From JALYQB01 sp035640155 (GTDB lineage: Bacteria; Actinomycetota; Actinomycetes; Mycobacteriales; Pseudonocardiaceae), in assembly GCA_035640155.1 (NCBI GenBank), contig DASQWR010000171.1:1-9814 (forward strand): 9,814 nucleotides of DNA, read 5' to 3'. Positions 5,899-9,814 of the stretch are shown one piece after another. The position numbers were made by a program, and so were the translations under genes. How positions within the stretch are numbered: position 1 is the first letter of the stretch; the number at the start of each line of letters is the position of its first letter. Below the pieces are notes generated by a model. It did no database searches, was not told the DNA's origin, and was given only the letters and a program-made list of their open reading frames with translations.

Positions 5899-6738
5899 TC
5901 ACGTCCGGTCGGGGCCGCGCTCCCCGCCGGACGGGGTGCCGGGCTGACCGAAGGGCGGGTTCGGGCCCTGCTGGCCGGGTTCGCCCTCGCCAGCACGCCG
6001 CTGCTCGCCCGGATGCCCGTAGTCACCGCCCTTCCAGGACTCACCGCGCCAGGGCGGGTTGAACTGCTGAGTCGTGTCCGACCCCCCGTACTGGTTCGGC
6101 GGGGACTGCTGCGGCGGCTGCCCGTACTGACCGGGCTGGGCCGGCTGACCCGGCTGGCCCGGCTGGCCCGGCTGACCCGGCTGGCCCGGCTGACCCGGCT
6201 GGCCCGGCTGACCCGGCCCGTACTGCCCAGCCGGACCCTGGCCGTACTGGCCCGGAGCGAACAGATCCGGCTGGGCCGGGAACGACCCGGAGGGCGAACC
6301 CCGCTGCTGCCCGGAAAACGGCGTCGACCTCGGCTTCGACTTGATCATGCCGGCGTCGACGAGCACGGCACCGACCAACGCCGCCGTCTGCAGCAGCCCG
6401 AGAATCAAGATCACGATCACGATGGACGGTGGATCGGCGAGCACCACCACGTTGAGCACACCCAAGGTGCCGGTCGTGGCGAGCACGGCGGCCGGGAACA
6501 GCACCGCAGGCGCCTTCGGCAGCAGCGTCCCGGCACCGAGGAGCGCGGCGGCGAGGAAGAAGTAGAGCAGCAGCGCCGTGATGCCCAGCGCCTCGATGGA
6601 GAAGCAACAGAAGTAGATGACCAGCCCGAGACCCAGCGCCACCAGCGCGAGGATCCCCCCGAGGTCGAGGCCACCCTCACGAGATGGGGACGGGCCGGAC
6701 TGCGGTGCGGCCGGTGGCTGACCGTAGGGCGCGGACAT
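5899..6738 (-). CDS. DUF5336 (Rv0954-like) four-helix membrane protein with GQP-repeat tail
   Basis: A 279-residue membrane protein. A short Pro-rich N-terminus (1-22) precedes four hydrophobic segments near 24-46, 48-73, 77-101 and 104-131, then a long Gly/Pro/Gln/Tyr-rich cytoplasmic tail (about 135-279) with eight consecutive Gly-Gln-Pro units (176-199) flanked by GQY motifs. This matches the Rv0954 architecture (DUF5336, once called 34-kDa antigen-like), reported as part of the mycobacterial division complex. That role is inferred here from homology by eye and from synteny between sucD and perM. The ATG at 6738 is backed by GGGAGG 8 nt upstream. The gene lies 115 bp after sucD, a gap that holds a candidate promoter repeat, so it may start its own transcript with perM. 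The tail repeat is probably length-variable. Confidence 0.82.
   Translation of the reverse strand: MSAPYGQPPAAPQSGPSPSREGGLDLGGILALVALGLGLVIYFCCFSIEALGITALLLYFFLAAALLGAGTLLPKAPAVLFPAAVLATTGTLGVLNVVVLADPPSIVIVILILGLLQTAALVGAVLVDAGMIKSKPRSTPFSGQQRGSPSGSFPAQPDLFAPGQYGQGPAGQYGPGQPGQPGQPGQPGQPGQPGQPGQPAQPGQYGQPPQQSPPNQYGGSDTTQQFNPPWRGESWKGGDYGHPGEQRRAGEGEPGQQGPNPPFGQPGTPSGGERGPDRT
6143..6214. repeat. 9-bp coding minisatellite, eight units (GQP repeat)
   Basis: There are eight contiguous units of GGCTGACCC (A type) or GGCTGGCCC (G type) on the plus strand, in the order A-G-G-A-G-A-G-A, with a degenerate copy at 6134-6142. They encode Gly-Gln-Pro in the tail of the DUF5336 protein on the minus strand; the A/G change is synonymous (GGT or GGC for Gly). 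The 9-bp period keeps the frame when units are gained or lost. Confidence 0.93.
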
Positions 6739-6821
6739 AAGCGGAGCCTCCCAGGGCTCGGACGGTACGGACCGGGCGAACGCTAGTGGATGGGTTGCCC
6801 GGGTCCGGCTGCCACCACTCG

Positions 6822-6848
6822 ATCCTACCGAGCCGCGTCCTACCGAGC
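6822..6848 (-). promoter_or_regulatory. Direct repeat with -10-like hexamers upstream of the DUF5336-perM pair
   Basis: GCTCGGTAGGA (minus strand) occurs twice as a perfect 11-bp direct repeat (6838-6848 and 6823-6833) with a 15-bp period. Each copy contains a -10-like hexamer, TAGGAC (6837-6842) and TAGGAT (6822-6827). The second fits TAnnnT and lies 83 bp upstream of the DUF5336 ATG. No convincing -35 is placed for either. It could be a pair of promoters or a regulator site. The repeat is certain; promoter function is inferred. Confidence 0.45.
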
Positions 6849-6853
6849 ACCGG

Positions 6854-7786
6854 TCAGCCCAGCGATTGGATGATCTCCCGCATCAGCTCGGCGGTCTCGC
6901 TCGGCGTCTTGCCGACCTTCACCCCGGCAGCCTGCAGGGCTTCCTTCTTGGCCTCCGCGGTGCCCGAGGAGCCGGCGACGATGGCGCCCGCGTGGCCCAT
7001 CGTCTTGCCCTCCGGCGCCGTGAAGCCGGCGACGTAGCCCACCACCGGCTTGGTGATGTGCTCGCGAATGAAGTCCGCGGCGCGCTCCTCGGCGTCGCCA
7101 CCGATCTCGCCGATCATCACCACGGCGGCGGTGTCCGGGTCGTCCTGGAACGCCTGCAGCACGTCGATGTGCGTGGTGCCGACGATCGGGTCGCCACCGA
7201 TGCCCACGCAGGACGAGAACCCGATGTCGCGCAGCTCGTGCATCATCTGGTAGGTCAGGGTGCCCGACTTGGACACCAGGCCGATCCTGCCGGAGCCGGT
7301 GATGTCCGCCGGGGTGATACCGGCGTTGGACTTGCCGGGGCTGATCACGCCCGGGCAGTTCGGGCCCACGATCCGGGTGCCGGCAGGAGTGCTCGCGGTC
7401 CCGGTCGCGCAGGCGTGCGCCCAGAACGCCGCGGTGTCGTGCACCGGGATGCCCTCGGTGATCACCACGGCCAGTCCGATGCCGGCGTCGATCGCCTCGA
7501 GCACGGCGGCCTTGGCGAAGCGGGGCGGCACGAACAGCACGCTGACGTCCGCCCCGGTCTCGGCCATGGCTTCGGCAACCGAGCCGAACACCGGCACCGC
7601 TGCTCGCGGGACACCCGCACCCGAGGAACCGAGCTCGAACTCGACGGACTGCCCGGCCTTGCTGGGGTTGACCCCACCGACGATCCGGGTGCCGGCGCTC
7701 AGCATCCGCTGGGTGTGCTTGCGGCCCTCGGAGCCGGTCATGCCCTGGACGATGACCCTGGACCCGGCGTCGAGGAGGATGGCCAT
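6854..7786 (-). CDS. sucD: Succinyl-CoA synthetase alpha subunit (ADP/GDP-forming)
   Basis: TCA-cycle enzyme subunit that binds CoA and carries the phosphohistidine during succinyl-CoA + NDP + Pi to succinate + CoA + NTP; it works as a complex with SucC. The 310-residue protein has VIVQGMTGSEG (CoA-binding domain), IVGGVNPSKAG, VITEGIP, GPNCPGVISPGK, LVSKSGTLTYQ, GIGGDP, MIGEIGGDAEERAA and MGHAGAIVAGSSGTAEAKK, with the phosphorylated His at 265. The ATG at 7786 lies 5 bp after the sucC stop; GGGAG inside the sucC end serves as ribosome site about 10 nt away, so translation is probably coupled. Compared with E. coli SucD as I recall it, about 13 extra residues lie between GGVNPSKAG and PVFGSV (about 45-68), and a few extra at 128-136. 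Both regions are variable in the family, and the catalytic blocks are intact. Confidence 0.97.
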   Translation of the reverse strand: MAILLDAGSRVIVQGMTGSEGRKHTQRMLSAGTRIVGGVNPSKAGQSVEFELGSSGAGVPRAAVPVFGSVAEAMAETGADVSVLFVPPRFAKAAVLEAIDAGIGLAVVITEGIPVHDTAAFWAHACATGTASTPAGTRIVGPNCPGVISPGKSNAGITPADITGSGRIGLVSKSGTLTYQMMHELRDIGFSSCVGIGGDPIVGTTHIDVLQAFQDDPDTAAVVMIGEIGGDAEERAADFIREHITKPVVGYVAGFTAPEGKTMGHAGAIVAGSSGTAEAKKEALQAAGVKVGKTPSETAELMREIIQSLG

Positions 7787-7791
7787 CCTCG

Positions 7792-8985
7792 TCACGCTCC
7801 CCTGGCAGCGCTGATCGGTGCGGCTGCCGCGGCGAGCTCGGCGGCCCTGTCCGCGGCGGCGTCCATCGACTCGACCACGGTGACCAGCGGATGGGCGGCG
7901 TCGGTTAGGATCGCTCGACCCTGCTCGACATTGTTGCCGTCCAGGCGAACCACCAGCGGCTTGCTCGCGGTGTCCCCCAGGATCTCCAAGGCGTTCACGA
8001 TCCCCGTCGCCACCTGGTCGCAGGCGGTGATCCCGCCGAAGACGTTGACGAACACCGAGCGCACGTCGGCGTCGTCGAGGATGATGTCCAGACCGTCCGC
8101 CATCACCTGCGCGTTCGCGCCCCCACCGATGTCGAGGAAGTTGGCCGGCTTCATGCCGCCGTGGCGCTCGCCGGCGTAGGCGACCACGTCCAGGGTGGAC
8201 ATCACCAACCCGGCGCCGTTGCCGATGATCCCGACCTGGCCGTCGAGCTTGACGTAGTTGAGGCCCCTGGCCCTGGCCCTGGCCTCCAGCGGGTCCTCCG
8301 CCTCGGGATCGGCGAGGTCGGCGCGCGCCGGGTGACGGAACGCGGCGTTCCCGTCGAGGGTGACCTTGCCGTCCAGCGCGATGACCGCGTCCTGCGCGTC
8401 GCGCACCAGCGGGTTGACCTCGACCAGCGTGGCCTCCTCGCCGACGAAGACGTCCCACAGCTGCACGATCGTCTCGGCCACGGCGCCGGCCACCTCGGCC
8501 GGGAACTTGGCCGCGGCGACGATCTCGGCGGCCTTTGCGGCATCCACCCCGGCGAACGGGTCGATCGGGAGCTTGGCGAGGGCCTCGGGACGCTCGACGG
8601 CGAGCTGCTCGATCTCCACACCGCCCTCGAGCGAGGCCATCGCGAGGAAGGACCGGTTGGTGCGGTCGAGCAGGAAGGAGAAGTAGTACTCCTCCGCGAT
8701 GTCGGCGGCCGCGGCCACCAGTACCCGGTGCACGGTGTGGCCCTTGATGTCCATGCCGAGGATGGCGCGGGCCTTCTCCCGGGCCGCGGCGGGCGTCTCG
8801 GCGAGCTGCACCCCGCCGGCCTTGCCCCGACCGCCGGTCTTCACCTGCGCCTTGACGACCACGGGGCCGCCGACCTCGGTGGCCACGGCTTCGGCCTGCT
8901 CGGGAGTGGCCGCCACGCCGCCCGGGAGCACCGGGACACCGTGGGCTCGGAACAGGTCCTTCGCCTGGTACTCGTACAGGTCCAC
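7792..8985 (-). CDS. sucC: Succinyl-CoA synthetase beta subunit (ADP/GDP-forming)
   Basis: ATP-grasp subunit of succinyl-CoA synthetase that binds nucleotide and succinate and partners SucD. The 397 residues fit the family (about 385-400). It starts with the classic MDLYEYQAKDLF and VPVLPG; KAQVKTGGRGKAGGV (45-59) is the ATP-grasp loop, followed by EEYYFSFLLDR, VEVNPLV (metal/nucleotide binding), GNGAGLVMSTLD, NFLDIGGGA and VFVNVFGGITACD. The tail is Ala-rich. The start is GTG at 8985, with GGAG 7 nt upstream. The ATG at 8998 is in another frame and is not used. It forms an operon with sucD (5-bp gap) and lies 83 bp downstream of the B12-binding subunit gene. The gap contains a -10-like TAGGGT, so sucCD may have its own promoter. 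Confidence 0.97.
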   Translation of the reverse strand: MDLYEYQAKDLFRAHGVPVLPGGVAATPEQAEAVATEVGGPVVVKAQVKTGGRGKAGGVQLAETPAAAREKARAILGMDIKGHTVHRVLVAAAADIAEEYYFSFLLDRTNRSFLAMASLEGGVEIEQLAVERPEALAKLPIDPFAGVDAAKAAEIVAAAKFPAEVAGAVAETIVQLWDVFVGEEATLVEVNPLVRDAQDAVIALDGKVTLDGNAAFRHPARADLADPEAEDPLEARARARGLNYVKLDGQVGIIGNGAGLVMSTLDVVAYAGERHGGMKPANFLDIGGGANAQVMADGLDIILDDADVRSVFVNVFGGITACDQVATGIVNALEILGDTASKPLVVRLDGNNVEQGRAILTDAAHPLVTVVESMDAAADRAAELAAAAAPISAARGA

Positions 8986-9018
8986 GCGGGGTCTCCATAC
9001 TGGTGGGGGCGAGAGACG

Positions 9019-9024
9019 ACCCTA
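9019..9024 (-). promoter_or_regulatory. Candidate -10 element of the sucCD promoter
   Basis: The minus strand reads CTGGATAGGGTCG, in which TAGGGT fits TAnnnT, 33 nt upstream of the sucC GTG. The -35 region is GC-rich with no recognisable hexamer. This is a tentative call based on one hexamer in the expected place. Confidence 0.38.
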
Positions 9025-9068
9025 TCCAGCCCCGGTGGCTCCCGGGCCGCCGACACCGGCGAGACGGG

Positions 9069-9509
9069 TCATGTGAGCGGTGCGGGCTGCCCCAGGTGCT
9101 CCCGCACCCACTGCACGATCTGCTGCGTCGTCGCGCCGGGGGTGAACACCTTCGCCACGCCCATGCCGTGCAGCTTCGGGATGTCCTCCTCGGGGATGAT
9201 CCCGCCGCCGAAGACCTGCACGTCGCTGGAGTCCTCGGCGGCGAGCAGCTCGATGACCCTGGCGAACAGCGTCAGGTGCGCGCCGGAGAGCACCGAGAGC
9301 CCCACCGCGTCGGCGTCCTCCTGCACAGCCGTCCGAACGATCTGCTCGGGGGTCTGGTGCAGGCCGGTGTAGATCACCTCCATGCCGGCGTCCCGCAGCG
9401 CCCGCGCCACGATCTTGGCACCCCGGTCGTGACCGTCCAGGCCGGGCTTGGCGACGACCACCCGGATCCGACCGCTCATCGCACTCCGCTCGTCCCACTC
9501 TGGGCTCAT
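9069..9509 (-). CDS. icmB: Cobalamin-binding small subunit of an acyl-CoA mutase (IcmB-type)
   Basis: A free-standing 146-residue B12-binding domain like the C-terminal domain of methylmalonyl-CoA mutase. The base-off/His-on signature is complete: D25-x-H27-x-x-G30 in KPGLDGHDRGAKIVARALRD, then SVLSG (Ser72-Leu74) and FGGGIIP (100-106). YTGLHQTPEQIV and FTPGATTQQIVQWV complete the fold. Size and sequence fit the small subunit of isobutyryl- or 2-hydroxyisobutyryl-CoA mutases; the catalytic large subunit is not in this window. ATG at 9509 is chosen because AGAGGAGG stands a few bases upstream; ATG at 9479 (MSGRIRVVVAKPG, 136 aa) is a real alternative and matches the usual family N-terminus. 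Located upstream of sucCD, it may reflect shared acyl-CoA metabolism. The substrate is not decided by the sequence. Confidence 0.85.
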   Translation of the reverse strand: MSPEWDERSAMSGRIRVVVAKPGLDGHDRGAKIVARALRDAGMEVIYTGLHQTPEQIVRTAVQEDADAVGLSVLSGAHLTLFARVIELLAAEDSSDVQVFGGGIIPEEDIPKLHGMGVAKVFTPGATTQQIVQWVREHLGQPAPLT

Positions 9510-9546
9510 CGCCCTCCTCTGGGGCTCCGGCGCTCCCGACGCCCCG

Positions 9547-9552
9547 ACTGTA
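9547..9552 (-). promoter_or_regulatory. Candidate -10 element upstream of the B12-binding subunit gene
   Basis: The minus strand reads GGTTACAGTCG with TACAGT (TAnnnT), 37 nt upstream of the ATG at 9509, in the 60-bp gap after the membrane protein gene. CTGACC lies 15 bp upstream, a short spacing for a -35. This is suggestive only. Confidence 0.35.
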
Positions 9553-9569
9553 ACCCGCGCTGGCGCTGG

Positions 9570-9814
9570 TCAGGGCCCGGTCGCGGGACGGGCGATCGTC
9601 GCCGGTCCGGGGCGCAGCGTGACCGCGACCGCGGCGACGAGCGCCACCAGGCAGGCCAGCGAAGCCCAGGTCCCCGGACCGGCGGCCATCCCGTCCACCC
9701 GAGCCGCCACCAGGGGGAACTCGGCCAGCCGGACGGCGACCACCAGACCGGCGCCGACGAGCAGCGCGGCGCCCCGCACCGGCCGGCACCGCACGGCCAC
9801 GACGGCGGCGAGCG
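9570..9814 (-). CDS. C-terminal end of an unidentified membrane protein (partial)
   Basis: Eighty codons ending in TGA at 9572-9570 stay open to the right edge, so the gene starts outside the window; the in-frame GTG at 9800 is probably internal. The visible part has two hydrophobic stretches, GAALLVGAGLVVAV and WASLACLVALVAAVAVTL, joined by a short linker with ARVDGMAAGPGTW, and a short polar tail after the last span. This fits a small actinobacterial integral membrane protein of unknown function; I recognise no family. It is co-directional with the B12-binding gene, 60 bp upstream of it. Base composition is like its neighbours. Confidence 0.55.
   Translation of the reverse strand, partial: LAAVVAVRCRPVRGAALLVGAGLVVAVRLAEFPLVAARVDGMAAGPGTWASLACLVALVAAVAVTLRPGPATIARPATGP

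Noticed and set aside
6143..6214. CRISPR-like array
   Set aside because: The 9-bp units are contiguous with no spacers, lie inside a coding frame and encode GQP triplets.
4816..6786. Long plus-strand open frame (about 650 codons) antisense to perM and the DUF5336 gene, with an LTRLARLTRLAR repeat
   Set aside because: The repeat is only the antisense reading of the GQP minisatellite. The minus-strand frames encode coherent membrane proteins with start signals and known synteny.
7795..8998. Open extension of the sucD frame upstream across sucC, beginning at an ATG at 8998
   Set aside because: The extension is low-complexity Gly/Arg/Ala sequence; the real sucD starts at 7786 and sucC occupies the other frame with full family similarity.

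Overview
The window is high-GC, densely coded actinobacterial chromosome. Codons end almost always in G or C, GTG starts are common, spacers are short, and there is a perfect actinobacterial-type LexA box. The gene order sucC-sucD-DUF5336 protein-PerM-(oxidoreductase)-purN-purH matches, from memory, the Mycobacterium tuberculosis Rv0951-Rv0957 neighbourhood. A free-standing B12-binding acyl-CoA mutase subunit close to sucCD, together with the protein sequences, suggests a Pseudonocardiaceae-like genome; the genus is not determined. No IS element, phage, CRISPR array, tRNA or rRNA is visible.

Layout, left to right. 1-354 (-) is the N-terminal part of an ImuA'-like RecA-fold protein; a perfect LexA operator lies about 80 bp upstream of its start. 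512-2098 (-) is purH and 2197-2832 (-) is purN, the two folate-dependent formyl-transfer steps of de novo purine synthesis. They are separated by 98 bp holding a strong GC hairpin and a -10-like hexamer. 2961-4562 (+) is the only plus-strand gene, a PYROXD2/phytoene-desaturase-like FAD oxidoreductase. It diverges from purN and overlaps perM tail to tail by 53 bp. 4510-5790 (-) is perM (DUF6350, polytopic membrane protein) and 5899-6738 (-) is a four-helix DUF5336 (Rv0954-like) membrane protein with a Gly-Gln-Pro repeat tail. Both families are tied to mycobacterial cell division. 6854-7786 (-) is sucD and 7792-8985 (-) is sucC, succinyl-CoA synthetase alpha and beta, 5 bp apart and probably translationally coupled. 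9069-9509 (-) is an IcmB-type cobalamin-binding small subunit. 9570-9814 (-) is the C-terminal end of an unidentified membrane protein.

Functionally this is a housekeeping block: the TCA cycle at the succinyl-CoA node, a B12 mutase subunit, two envelope/division membrane proteins and purine synthesis, bordered on the left by the start of an SOS-controlled translesion-mutagenesis locus. I see no convincing new multi-gene system. The points most worth checking are the LexA-controlled ImuA' locus directly after purH, the oxidoreductase inserted between perM and purN, the GQP minisatellite, the short-period direct repeat upstream of the DUF5336 gene and the purN-purH hairpin. No gene-free stretch exceeds about 160 bp. 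Promoter calls are by eye and tentative.
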